Shown here in pieces: positions 38,208 to 48,329 of a DNA stretch of 64,000 bases (the first letter of the stretch is position 1; every line of letters begins with the position of its first letter). Position numbers and translations under genes: made by a program. The stretch is from Amphibalanus amphitrite (lineage: Eukaryota > Arthropoda > Thecostraca > Balanomorpha > Balanidae). The notes beneath the pieces are model-generated. The model saw only the letters and a program-made list of their open reading frames with translations. It did not search any database and was not told where the DNA came from. Where the stretch lies: positions 186,001-250,000 of the forward strand of contig NW_024882209.1 of assembly GCF_019059575.1 (NCBI RefSeq). Reading direction: 5' to 3'.

Positions 38208-38398
38208 TGTTGCGTTCACTCACCGAGCACTCGTCGATAACTGCCGCGTCCGTGCGGCGCTGGCCCGCGCGGAGCGGGACGGGGTTGTGACCTCCAGTGC
38301 CCCGGGGCAAGGTCAGCTGGCGGTCGGATGATCGGCCGGTCACGCGCAGGGGCGGTCGCGCGCGCACAGTGAGGGGAGGCCGAAGTGTGACCGCCACA
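38208..38398 (-). repeat. Gypsy 5' LTR
   Basis: Identical by eye to the 3' LTR. The outer flank ATAT (38399-38402) matches the ATAT before 33194, giving a 4-bp target duplication. Confidence 0.97.
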
Positions 38399-38773
38399 AT
38401 ATTTTTAAAAAATCTATTTTTTTGTTCTTGGGGTTCAAAATCCAAATATTTCAAAAATCCGAGAAAGCAGTTTTAATTTTACACCTTTTATGTCTGAAAC
38501 ATTGTTCTGTATCTCTAAAGCTGTAGGCCTTAGGTACAGCTCTTCCTGCAAACCTTTTTTTGGGACGAAAATGGCAGAAATGACGTCACTCTGACGTCAT
38601 TAGCGGCCAACCTATCATAGCCTTTGGAAAAAATTGGTCACAATGTGCAATAGCTGTTCACGGGAGGGTACTGAAAGTTTGGTGACGATAGGCGCAGCGG
38701 TTTTGGAGATATATTGAAAAAGCTAAAGGGGGGCAAAAAATGCCCCCCCCCCCCCCACCGCCTGGAAGGTTAA

Positions 38774-39422
38774 GGACCAAATATAATATGAACAAAAATG
38801 CTTGAAATGTTTCTATAACTTATATAATCAGAACGATGATCAGAATTTGTTTACTTTATACCCTGTCGTGGCTATTCTTTTTGGTTTCCATACATTTGTT
38901 AAAAGTTTACAGATAACAGATATTTGTAACCCAAGGTGGCTCCAGCAATAAAGGTTCGTGACAACGGTTTAAGAATTGCAATCACGCGCAAAAGGCCAGG
39001 TAATTATCCAGGTAAATTATTGATTTCACCTGGGCGTACCTGTCAAATTTTTTAGTCAACTTAGTTGCAATTTGATTTACTGCATAGGCAGCATTTATTT
39101 GTTAGCCTAAGTCACTTCCACTTGTGACTTGGTTCACTAAATTTCGCATTCTTTGTGTTTTCTTAAAAGTCACTTTCCGTTTCGTTCTTTTCTTGTAAGT
39201 AGGTACATGCTAGATAAGGCTTTTAAATTCAGTTTTCAGCAGACCTAAAATTTGATTATCAAGAAAATCAAACGCAGCAAGGTCTTATTCGGGATTGTAC
39301 GGTATCAAGACAAAAATGTACCAGCAAATATGAAAGGGAGAGCAAAAACTCAGCAAATAAGAATTGCACCCTCAAACCTGTGACGAACGGTCAGTTTCTT
39401 TGACAAATATCATTGAGAAGGT
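38774..39422. other. 5' flank of lectin-like gene 1
   Basis: About 650 bp of AT-rich sequence. The last about 30 bp before the ATG (TTTCTTTGACAAATATCATT and following bases) resemble the leader of gene 2, but homology stops further upstream and I see no TATAAAA box here. Confidence 0.5.
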
Positions 39423-41716
39423 ATGAAGGTACTGGCCATTTACGCCCTACTGGCGACCGCGACCCTGTTTAGTTTCGCTCAGGCCGAATGCCCTGGAAGT
39501 CCGTGGAAGAAGTGGAATGGTTATTGTTACATGATGACTAAAAAGCAGGTGAATTGGCATGATGCAAGAGCCAGCTGCAAGTCTGTCTCGCCATATGCCG
39601 ACGTGGTCAGCATTCACAGCAAGACTGAGAACGACTTCCTTCGGAGTCGAGTAGTGGGCAGCCGGCGAGTCTGGGTTGGTATGCGGTCACACGGACAAAT
39701 TCGGCGGTGGGTGGACGGCACACCGGTCCATTTCACTAATTTCATGCCAGGTGTGTCGCCGGCCGATCGTACCAGCGATGTCGTCCAGCTGTTGGGGAAA
39801 AACGGCTATTGGAAGCCTGCCTCCTCCTACAAAGGCACCAGGCTGCACGCGGTCTGCAAGATGGCCTCGTGCAAGTGTCGTGAAGGCTGGACACAATGGG
39901 GTAACGCGTGCTATCTGGCAAAGAAGGAGATGTCCATCGACTGGCTGAGTGCGCGAGAGCAATGTCAACAGATGGAGCCCACTTCAGACCTGGCCACTAT
40001 CACCTCTGCGGCCGAGAACAGGTTCGTCTTCCGACTGGCCGGGGGCAAGGACCGCATCTGGATCGGCCTCAATGATCGGGTCCGCGAGGGTGAGTTCCAC
40101 TGGAACAATCGCTCCGACGGAGTGGAGTACACCAACTGGATCAGGCATTCTTCGCAACGGAATTCACATGCCAAAGACTGCGCCTACATGACCCGAGGCG
40201 GAAAATGGATAGTCTCTTCTTGCCGTCAACACGGCTTTTATTACGCTTGTAAGCAGTTGCTGTGCGGCCGTTCCTCGGAGGCAAGTCCGACGCGGCGCGG
40301 CTCCGACCGTGTCTGGAGGCCCGAGGACAGTGTGCGCTGTCCGCCCGGCTGGAGTCGCAGCTCGTCCTCGGCCGTGGACTCGGCTCTCCGGCCTTCTTGC
40401 TTCAGCCGGCCCACGGCGGCCGACACGTTCGCCGGGGTGCAGAGCCGGTGCCGCGCGCAGCACCCGGCCGCCGACGTCGCCGTCATCCGCTCGCTGGAGG
40501 ACAACGACCGGGCCTTCCTGTCGGCCGGCGCGCTGCCCATGTTCATCGTCAGCGACGACCAGTTTGACATGCAGGAAGAGTCGGCTTCGGCCGGCGTCGG
40601 CTGCGTCTCGCTGGAGCCGACCGGTCTGTGGAGCTCCGGTCGGTGCGCTGCGGGCCGCCTGCCGGGCCTCTGCCAGATGCCCGCCTGCACCCCGTGTTGC
40701 CCCAACGGCTGGCACCTCTTTCAGGGACAGTGCTATTACGTCGAGGAAAGACCTTTGGATGCAGCCTCCGCAGAGGCTGAATGTCGAAGAGCTGGCAGCA
40801 AATTAGCTAGTATCCATAGCCAGGAAGAGAACGATTTCATCGAGAATCTGGCGTTTCAAAGAAAGTCTGGCATGCCGAAACGCACTCCTCATCTGTGGAT
40901 AGGCGGCCGGCGGAAAACCCCAGGAGCCGACTGGGTGTGGTCTGACTGCAGCGACTGGAACTTCTGGCACTGGGACATCACTGACGGCCGAAAGCCGGCA
41001 AAAAACGCGCACCAGTGCCGGCGGAAGCATCAACGTTATTACAAAAACCGCAAATATCGCGGAGATCAGACCTCGATGTTTTCTGACGGCCGCTGGTACG
41101 TGAGGTGTCTTTCTTCCGCTCGGTCTGTGTGCAAGCTGGACCCGTGTCAGAAGCAGTTCGGTTGGCTCTCTGGTGGGCCCTGGTGCCCCGGCGAAGAGCC
41201 GCCACCGACCACCACCACGACAACCACAACAAAACCACGACAACAGCAGCAACCACCACCACAACCACAACCAGGAGCACGACGGCGGCAGCGGGGCCAC
41301 CCTGCCCGCAGGACGGTCGGAAGTGGAAGATCGTCGGCGACGTTTGCCTGTCGACTGAGCTGGAAAAGCCGGCAACTTTCATGGATGCAGCACGCCACTG
41401 CGTATCGGGCGCGGCAAATCACTCTATGAAGACCTTACCGACGCTACGCACTCCGGCTGAACGGAAAATGCTGATGCAACTGGCTCAGGATGCCGGTGTC
41501 AATATTTGGATCGGCCTGGTTATCGGCTTTGATAGCTGGTACTGGCTAGACGACCAATCCCACACCTTTATACCAGACTTTGAGGAGCCGACACCTTCCC
41601 GGCTCAAGAATCTGGTCGGTGGGTGCGCTGCCATGAGGGGCACCACGGGTGCCTTGATGGAGTACAACCGTTCCGACCTGCTGCCGTATGTCTGTCAGGC
41701 GCGGAAGCGTAACTGA
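39423..41716 (+). CDS. Secreted five-domain C-type lectin-like protein 1, frameshifted
   Basis: A 21-residue signal peptide (MKVLAIYALLATATLFSFAQ, cleavage before ECPGSPW) precedes tandem C-type lectin-like domains: about 22-149, 150-277, 300-420, 429-575, then a Pro/Thr-rich linker and a fifth domain from CPQDGRKW to the stop after QARKRN. WVGM, WIGL and WIGG beta-strand motifs and paired Cys are visible. The canonical EPN or QPD sugar-binding triplets are absent, so carbohydrate binding is doubtful. No transmembrane segment is seen, so it is probably secreted. The frame breaks in the ACC-repeat linker (about 41205-41290): domains 1-4 are in one frame and domain 5 in the -1 frame, consistent with a lost base in the repeat. 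The unshifted frame stops at 41429. It is a single exon and a paralogue of 46005-48266. It may be a pseudogene, a truncated protein or an assembly error. Confidence 0.85.
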
Positions 41717-41989
41717 GACCGGTACCTTCACAGTGTAACTGCACCTTTAAACAAACAACGCCGCCGTCGAGAGTCACCCGATGTCAGCCACCCTTTCCAA
41801 TTCTAGACATTTCAACTGCATTTGTGCCAGCCTTGGCGACGATGTAATCGAGCTGGGACTATCCAATTTTCGCAACGAACCAACCCATATATGCCGTATA
41901 AATTTCCCGCTCCTTCTCGTCGTTTAATCAGAGCCGATGTGATAGAGATGCATCAGTGAAGTCATCTGGACTATATTTTGAACTACCTA
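41717..41989. other. 3' flank of lectin-like gene 1
   Basis: Unremarkable sequence after the stop codon. I see no AATAAA signal in it. Confidence 0.4.
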
Positions 41990-42490
41990 ACAAGTCTTTT
42001 ATATCGATCTAGCGTGCCTTTATCATGATTTATTCGCGAAAAACTGTTAGATACCATTCGTGACCGGAGATGACCGCAGGGGCATAAATAGGGGCCAAGG
42101 GTACCATTTTCATGTTCAGTGTGTCAAAGTTACTTATATTCCAGTGTTTGAGTGTTTATGACGGCTTTCGTCCAAAAGAAGCGCCTTTCAATTTTCTCCC
42201 ATTGACTTATCTATAATTAGGACATCGTAAAATTAACCTTACCTTAGTTCACCGATTTAAAAATTCTGAGATAGGCATACACTTTGTACATACACATACA
42301 CTTTGTACATAATATTGCTCTTATCAATTGCTGAAACTTTGAAAGCAATCGGTCACTCGGTGTAGCTATGGCAGACATTGAAACTTCTTATTAGGTGAGG
42401 TCACTCTAGGTGACCTAGTGACCTGACCTTGAAGGACTTTGGTCTGAAATTTTTGCATGTGTAGAACTGATGTATGATAAAATTGCCAAA
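41990..42490 (-). mobile_element. Family A TTAA-element fragment
   Basis: The words GCGAAAAACTGTTAGATACC, CATTTTCATGTTCAGTGTGT and GTGACCTAGTGACCTGACCT follow the short-end half of the family A element in reverse orientation, ending near the GATGTATGATAA word. No TTAA terminus is preserved. It is the half that the 24126-24809 copy lacks, although the two are far apart. Confidence 0.65.
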
Positions 42491-43244
42491 AGTTGCTCCT
42501 GCGCCCATGCGTATATTTTCCCCAGTTACAAACATAGTGCATACGTAGGGTGAATGAAAAGTTTTGAGCCTAACATAGTTACAGGTGACGCAGATTAATG
42601 AAACTTTGGTCACATATTTTGCCACTATTGATATGAATGGACACCAAATTGTGAAGTCCTAGCACTTTTTTCCTCACCTTTTTAGCGCCTTGAATCATGC
42701 TATTTTGGGTAAGTGCTCGCGGTGTAAATGACGTCATTATTTTTTTTGAAGCGTCATCCAGTCAGTTTTTTCTTTAGGCTTAGAAAGAAATAGACACCCT
42801 ACGGATGCCAATGCTGGTTAAAAGATTAAATTAGGGATACATTGGAAGGCTCAGTAATTGATTGTTTACATTGCAACCAGTGAAAAATACCCTGATTTAT
42901 TGTCTTGGTGAAACACGACCAATTTTGTCAGCATTGCCCTTCTGATCTTCCTGATTTTCTAACAAAGATGTATCAGTGGATCATCCTATAGTAATGCCCA
43001 ATTACAGTAAGACCCTTTTAAAAAAAGTGCACTTGCAAGACCTCTCATTTATTTTCCGAGTTACGGAATACTTTCCTCCTTGTTGTGACTCTGACATTTA
43101 ATTTTTCAGATTAGAGTAGAGACGTTCTTCTGGCTCCACTGTTCTTCCCATGCTGGATTGAAGTGAAACACCCACAGTTTATCATCGGTAGCGAAAAGTG
43201 ACTTTGAATTCTCAGAATCTGCTTGAACTAGCGCCAAATGTCAT

Positions 43245-44187
43245 TACCGGGAAGCGGGGGTTACACCGCCACTGTGGGAAACACCGCCACCCCATCTGGC
43301 GGCGAAAGTATGAAATGTGAAGTGTAAAAATCCTTTATTTCCTATTAACCGCACGAAGGTAAGCGTCTTCTGATTTGTGTTCCGGTGTTTCAGTGTAATC
43401 GAAGCTCAATGTGGGCATTTAAAGAAAAATGCACATTCTCTTATAAAAATTCGATGAGTTGGGAGCACTTTTGAATGTCTTTAAGTAGAGACTCATTTTG
43501 ATTTACTTGATTACATCGAAAAATAACTGATCGGCTTTGTCCAGTAAGATAGGTTTGCTTGAACCGTGTAGTACATTCTTGCCGCTGGCGATTTTTGCTT
43601 GTGATCACTTATTTGGGAACACCGCCACCCCGTGGCGGTGTTACCCCAAATGAGGTTGCGGTGTTTCCTGTTTGTAGCGTGATAAGTGATGAAACTCCAA
43701 AGACACGCTTTATTTATGTTCGTAGATGTTCCTAAGTCGGGAAAAAGTAGCTTATTTGATTTTTTACTTTATATTTTTCATGCATCCCGACCAAGCACTT
43801 GCCGGCTGTATAAAACTGGCAAACAGCTGATGAACCTATACCTATTTAGGTGTCCATTACCGATTATTTGCGAAAATTACCACTTACGGACAGGAAACTC
43901 ATCGCACGCGATCTTTGAACAATTAAAAGCTTTCGTATAGGAATGGGTTGGGTTAACATCAACACCGGTGTCGGGGTTTTGTAGTTTTTGTAGGCAGCAA
44001 ATATGCAAGGTATTTTTAAAAGTCGTGATACATGAAAACCTTTTAAGAGCATGCAAAATAAGTACCTAAAACACGTGAGAAAATGTTTAAATATTGTAAC
44101 CAAGACAATAACTACCAAGAGACTTCACACATATTCTCTCATTATGGCGAAAAGCTTAGGGGGGCGGTGTTACCCCCGCTTCCCCTA
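43245..44187. mobile_element. MITE with GGGAAGCGGGGG inverted ends, probable TA duplication
   Basis: The left end at 43249 reads GGGAAGCGGGGGTTACACC and the right end to 44184 is its inverse with one mismatch (GGTGTTACCCCCGCTTCCC). TA lies just outside both ends, allowing one or two extra bases. GGAACACCGCCACCCC-type words repeat inside. Short frames within it (for example 43686-43940) are not recognisable proteins. Confidence 0.7.
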
Positions 44188-44612
44188 CACATCTCTCGTC
44201 GTGCTCTGCAGCAAAAAGCCGAGAGGCCCAATGAGCGGAGACCTTTCTCATGTCATGCCCATTGGTAAGAATGTCGCCAGCTTGCTCATGGGAGATGTCC
44301 ATTCTTACCGCTATCTGATGATCTCACATTCTTGGATCCAGCATCCACACCCCTAGAGCTGGGTCAATGTTTTCGGATTTCGTCACATTCTACGGCGTTT
44401 TTGAGATTTGTTCATTTTGGACGCTGTTCCTGCCCTGCTTGAAATTAGCAGCTCAAACCTTAACAGTGCCATATGATGGGTCACAACCAATAAGTTTAAT
44501 TTCAGGTCCTTATTAATTTCAGATGAAGGCATCGCTTTGAAATCGCAATACTTTATAAAAGTTCGGTTCTCGATTTTCTCCCTTTTCACCGAACGCGTAA
44601 TCTTCTTCACTT

Positions 44613-45503
44613 TAACACTATTAGTGGCAGGCTCCTGGCTACCCCATAGTGGCAGGGGGGGGGGGGGGGCTGTTTATGACCCCCCCTTGATATCTCGAGA
44701 TCTAACCGGCCGATTTTCAAAATTCAAACGGCATTCGATTTGGCTCAACGAGATCTACATTTCTAAAAAAAAAAATTAAAAAATGTCAATAGGGGGGTAG
44801 AGGGGGGTAAAAACGGGCAAATTGCAGATACGAGTACATTTTAGACTGTTTATCACGGCCAGGTTTCTGAACCAATCTTAACGCAACTTTTGCCGATCGA
44901 TAGAGAATGAACCAGGAATTCACATGGATCCTAAAAATATGCATTTTCAAAAATCATAGGCGGATACAGATCATTGAGATTGGGGGTACACAAAAAGTAT
45001 AGTAAATAAGGTTTTTGTTGGTACTGTTTCTAAAAAGGGTGGCAATGGTCTTGTTATGTTACAATTTTCTTATGAGAGAACGACTAAAATTGTATTGGTC
45101 ATGCATGGGCGGTGTCAGGGCACCTATGTTGGGAGGTAAAAAATAACCCCCCTTTTTGGACTCCTGGATCCGCCTATTATAGCAAAAACGTGTCAAAAGA
45201 GGATGCACAATAACTTTGTATATGTTATCACATGATACCTTTCATTCACTGTTCGTAAAACTGGTGCAGCATCGTGATCTTCGCCCAAATGACTCGCTTC
45301 ACGAATAGGACCCCCAATTCCCAGTGCTCTGGAGCCGCCCCTGGTAACGTTATGAACTTGAAATTTTCAGGGAATGTGCCCAATTTAGTTTTAGGAAAAG
45401 TCAGAAAATTTCAGCATCGTAGCTTCAGCGGTTTCGGAGATATTCCCGAAAAACCTGAGGGGTGGATAAAAACAACCCCCCCCCCTGCCACTAATAGGGT
45501 TAA
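44613..45503 (-). mobile_element. TTAA-flanked element, family F, copy 2 (uninterrupted)
   Basis: 891 bp with TTAA at both ends. The left end is long (CTATTAGTGGCAGG, spacer, then a shortened ATAGTGGCAGG copy before the G-run) and the right end is short. It is nearly identical to the two arms of the copy at 25298-32625 and shows the uninterrupted site where the LINE inserted (near AACCCCCCTTTTTGGAC at about 45150). Confidence 0.9.
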
Positions 45504-45668
45504 CGGGCTCTAAAAACGAAACGAGAAGGACTAGGACTTCAAAACTTGGTGTACACACCTAAAAATAGTGGCAAAATGTGTGGCCAAATTTTCATTAGCC
45601 TGCGTCACCTGTAACTGTGTTAGGCTCAAAACTTTTCATTCACCCCACGTATAAGGAATGTATTTCAA

Positions 45669-45674
45669 TTTATT
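45669..45674 (-). promoter_or_regulatory. Candidate polyadenylation signal of lectin-like gene 2
   Basis: AATAAA on the minus strand, about 330 bp after the stop codon of gene 2. It also lies just outside the transposon arm ending at 45652, so this is tentative. Confidence 0.35.
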
Positions 45675-46004
45675 GCTGTCAGAAATGAGGAGAAAACATC
45701 GCATTGCAAAGGAGGATAATCATGGTATCCAAACTGCACTTGATCTTCACACCCAGTGACAATATTCCAAAGGCTTCGAAGGCTTAATTCAAAACATAGG
45801 CAAGTGAATTCAACGATGCAACTTTATAATGTCGTTTCTGATCGGGCTGGAAAATTATACTACGTATGTCGGTACGCTGCGATGGCTGGATCAAACTGCT
45901 CAAATTCGGTTGAATTATGGGGGAAATGAGAAGTTAGCAACAACATCGGGCGACTTGAGCGGCGTTGTTTGTGGAGGTGCAGTAACACTGCGAATGTGCT
46001 GGTC

Positions 46005-48266
46005 TCAGTGGCGCTCGTGAGCTTGGCAAAGATACGGCAGCTTGGAGAGGCAGTGACGCGCTATCAGTCCTCCCGTACTGCCGTCCATGGCACCGCACCA
46101 CACGTTATGAGAGATAAAAGGTGGCGGCTTCTCCCAGTTTGGCGTGATGGCATGGGCAAAGTCGTCGTCCCAGAACCAGTCATGGTTCTCACCATCCCCG
46201 AAGCGCGACAGCCCCAGCCAGGTATCGGCGCCGGCGGCCAGCCGCAGCAGTCTCTCCCGTTCGGCTGGCGTGCGCAGCGTCGGCAGCGTCAGCTCAAAGT
46301 GATCTGCCTCGTCCGAGCGACAATCGAGAAACGCGTCGCTGTGCCTGGCCGGTCTGGCGAGCATGGTCGTCAGGCAAATGTGGCCCTCGACCGTCCACTG
46401 ACGCCCGTCCTGCGGACAGGCCGGTTCCACCGCGGGTCTGCTCGTGGATGTGGTTGTTGGTGTGGTAGTGGTGGTGGTTGTGGTGGTGCTTGTGGTTGGG
46501 ATAGTCGGTGGTGGCTCTTCACCGGGGCACCAGGGCCCACCAGCAAGCCAACCGAACTGCTTTCGACACGGGTCCAGCTTGCACACAGACCAAGCTTTAG
46601 GATGGCACTTAACGTACCAGCGGCCGTCAGAAAACATCGCAGCATAATGATGGTACTCTGGATGGTACCGCCGCCGACATACATTTTTGTCCTTAGCGGG
46701 TTTTGGGCCATCAGTGACATCCCAGTGCCAGAAGTTCCAGTCGCTGCAGTCGGACCACACCCAGTCGGCTCCGCGAGTCTCCCGTCTGGCACCTATCCAC
46801 ATCCAGGCATTGCGTTTCGGTTCGTTACGCCTTCTCGCATACGCCAGATGCTCGATGAAATCGTTCTCTTCCTGGCTATGGATACTAGCTAACTTGCTGC
46901 CAGCTCTTTGACATGCGGCTTCTGCGGAGGCTGCATCCAAATTCCTTTCCTCGACGTAATAGCACTGTCCCTGAAAGAGGTGCCAGCCGTTGGGACAGCG
47001 CGGGATGCAGGCGGGCATCTGGCAGAGGCCCGGCAGGCGGCCGGCGGCGCACCGACCGGAGCTCCAGAGACCGGTCGGCTCCAGCGAGACGCAGCCGACG
47101 CCGGCCGAGGACGACTCTTCCTGCATGTCAAACTGGTCGTCGCTGGCGATGAACATGGGCAGCGCGCCGGCCGACAGGAAGGCCCGGTCGTTGTCCTCCA
47201 GCGAGCGGATGACGGCGACGTCGGCGTCCGGGTGCTGCGCGCGGCACCGGCTCTGCACCCCGGCGAACGTATCGACCGCCGTGGGCCGGCTGAAGCAAGA
47301 CGGCCGGAGAGCCGAGTCCACGGCCGAAGACGAGCTGCGACTCCAGCCGGGCGGACAGCGCACACTGTCCTCGGGCCTCCAGACACGGTCGGAGCCGCGT
47401 CGCGTCGGACTTGGCTCCGAGGAACGGCCGCACAGCAACTGCTTACAAACGTAATAAAAGCCGAGTTGACGGCAAGAAGAGGCGATCCATTTTCCGCCTC
47501 GGGTCATGTAGGCGCAGTCTTTGGCATGTGAATTACGTTGCGAAGAATGTCTGAACCAGTTGGTGTACTCCACTCCGTCGGAGCGATTGTTCCAATGGAA
47601 CTTACCCTCGCAGACCCGATCGTTGAGGCCGATCCAGATGCGGTCCTTGCCCCCGGCCAGTCGGAAGACGATCCTGTTCTCGGCCGCAGAGGTGATAGTG
47701 GCTAGGTCTGAGGTGGGCTCCATCTGCTGACATTGCTCTCGCGCACTCAGCCAGTCGATGAACATCTCCTTCTTTGCCAGATAGCACGCGTCGCCCCATC
47801 GTGTCCAGCCCTCACGACACTTGCACGAGGCCATCTTGCACACCGCGTGCAGCCTGGTGCCTTTGTATGAGGAGGACGGTTTCCAGTAGCCGTTGTTCCC
47901 CAGCAGCTGTACGACATCGCTGGTACGATCGGCCGGCGACACACCGGGCAAGAAATTAGTGAAATGGACCGGTGTGCCGTCCACCCACCGCTGACTTTGT
48001 CCGTGTGACCGCATACCAACCCAGACTCGCCGGCTGCCCACTACTCGACTCCGAAGGAAGTCGTTCTCAGCCTTGCTGTGAATACTGACCACGTCGGCAT
48101 ATGGCGAGACAGACTTGCAGCGGGCCCTTGCGTCATGCCAATTCAACTGATTTTGAGTCATCATGTAACAGTGACCGTTCCACTCCTTCCACGGACTTCC
48201 AGGGCATTCGGCCTGAGCGAAACTCAACAGAGCCGCCAGCAGAGCATGTGTAGCAAATACCTTCAT
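46005..48266 (-). CDS. Secreted five-domain C-type lectin-like protein 2, intact
   Basis: This single exon encodes 753 residues. A 19-residue signal peptide (MKVFATHALLAALLSFAQA) is followed by C-type lectin-like domains at about 20-147, 148-276, 298-420, 427-571 and 621-753. The last two are separated by a Thr-rich, probably O-glycosylated linker (residues about 592-615, PTTSTTTTTTTTTPTTTSTS). Long-form domains with conserved Cys and WVGM/WIGL/WIGA motifs are clear. Domain 3 is the most divergent and lacks a normal WIGL. No EPN or QPD triplet is seen, so classical calcium-dependent sugar binding is unlikely. There is no membrane anchor. Related arthropod proteins act in immunity or adhesion, but its role here is unknown. 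It is a close paralogue of 39423-41716 in opposite orientation, with similar leader sequence up to about 30 bp before the ATG. Its frame through the linker is unbroken, unlike gene 1. Confidence 0.92.
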   Translation of the reverse strand: MKVFATHALLAALLSFAQAECPGSPWKEWNGHCYMMTQNQLNWHDARARCKSVSPYADVVSIHSKAENDFLRSRVVGSRRVWVGMRSHGQSQRWVDGTPVHFTNFLPGVSPADRTSDVVQLLGNNGYWKPSSSYKGTRLHAVCKMASCKCREGWTRWGDACYLAKKEMFIDWLSAREQCQQMEPTSDLATITSAAENRIVFRLAGGKDRIWIGLNDRVCEGKFHWNNRSDGVEYTNWFRHSSQRNSHAKDCAYMTRGGKWIASSCRQLGFYYVCKQLLCGRSSEPSPTRRGSDRVWRPEDSVRCPPGWSRSSSSAVDSALRPSCFSRPTAVDTFAGVQSRCRAQHPDADVAVIRSLEDNDRAFLSAGALPMFIASDDQFDMQEESSSAGVGCVSLEPTGLWSSGRCAAGRLPGLCQMPACIPRCPNGWHLFQGQCYYVEERNLDAASAEAACQRAGSKLASIHSQEENDFIEHLAYARRRNEPKRNAWMWIGARRETRGADWVWSDCSDWNFWHWDVTDGPKPAKDKNVCRRRYHPEYHHYAAMFSDGRWYVKCHPKAWSVCKLDPCRKQFGWLAGGPWCPGEEPPPTIPTTSTTTTTTTTTPTTTSTSRPAVEPACPQDGRQWTVEGHICLTTMLARPARHSDAFLDCRSDEADHFELTLPTLRTPAERERLLRLAAGADTWLGLSRFGDGENHDWFWDDDFAHAITPNWEKPPPFISHNVWCGAMDGSTGGLIARHCLSKLPYLCQAHERH

Positions 48267-48321
48267 AGCTTTTCAGTGATGCTTGTCAAAGAAACAATGA
48301 AGTGAAAAACCTTATCTCATA

Positions 48322-48329
48322 CTTTTATA
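48322..48329 (-). promoter_or_regulatory. TATA box of lectin-like gene 2
   Basis: TATAAAAG on the minus strand, 56-63 bp upstream of the ATG. A start site about 30 bp downstream would leave a leader of about 30 nt, coinciding with the block conserved with gene 1. Gene 1 shows no equivalent. Confidence 0.6.

Larger units (their letters stand above)
33194..38398 (-). mobile_element. Complete Ty3/Gypsy LTR retrotransposon
   Basis: Two LTRs of 191 bp (33194-33384 and 38208-38398) are identical by eye, begin TG and end CA, and are flanked by ATAT on both outer sides. Transcription runs on the minus strand, so the 5' LTR is at the right. Order is LTR, gag, pol (protease, reverse transcriptase, RNase H, integrase), polypurine tract, LTR. 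Protease-to-integrase order places it in Ty3/Gypsy. There is no env-like frame. Identical LTRs and an unbroken pol show a recent insertion. It sits in the AT-rich part of the family G element. Confidence 0.97.
24810..38773 (-). mobile_element. Family G TTAA element, outermost shell of a four-layer nest
   Basis: Pieces at 24810-25297, 32626-33193 and 38399-38773 together follow the family D sequence: TTCATTGACCTAGGTC words, the GAGTAAA/ATCGATGG region, the double TGACGTCA block at about 38580, and a GCGGTTTTGGAGATAT word before the right hairpin. The right end is complete, with GCAAAAAATGC between G- and C-runs and GGAAGG-TTAA at 38770-38773. The left TTAA tip is lost where it abuts the truncated family A copy. 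Its interior is split by the family F element at 25298-32625 and the Gypsy element at 33194-38398. Without inserts it would be roughly 1.2 kb. Confidence 0.7.
42541..45652. mobile_element. Inverted-repeat element hosting two smaller elements
   Basis: The arm at 42541-42640 (ATACGTAGGGTGAATG, GTTTTGAGCCTAACATAGTT, ACAGGTGACGCAG) recurs inverted at about 45555-45652. The arms are about 100 bp and diverged. The interior holds the GGGAAGCGGGGG element at 43247-44185 and the family F element at 44613-45503; without them it is about 1.3 kb. I recognise no transposase, and the target duplication is unclear. Confidence 0.65.

Noticed and set aside
45969-46892. Open frame of 307 codons on the plus strand
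   Set aside because: It is antisense to domains 4-5 of lectin-like gene 2, which has a signal peptide and clear domains; the plus frame has none.
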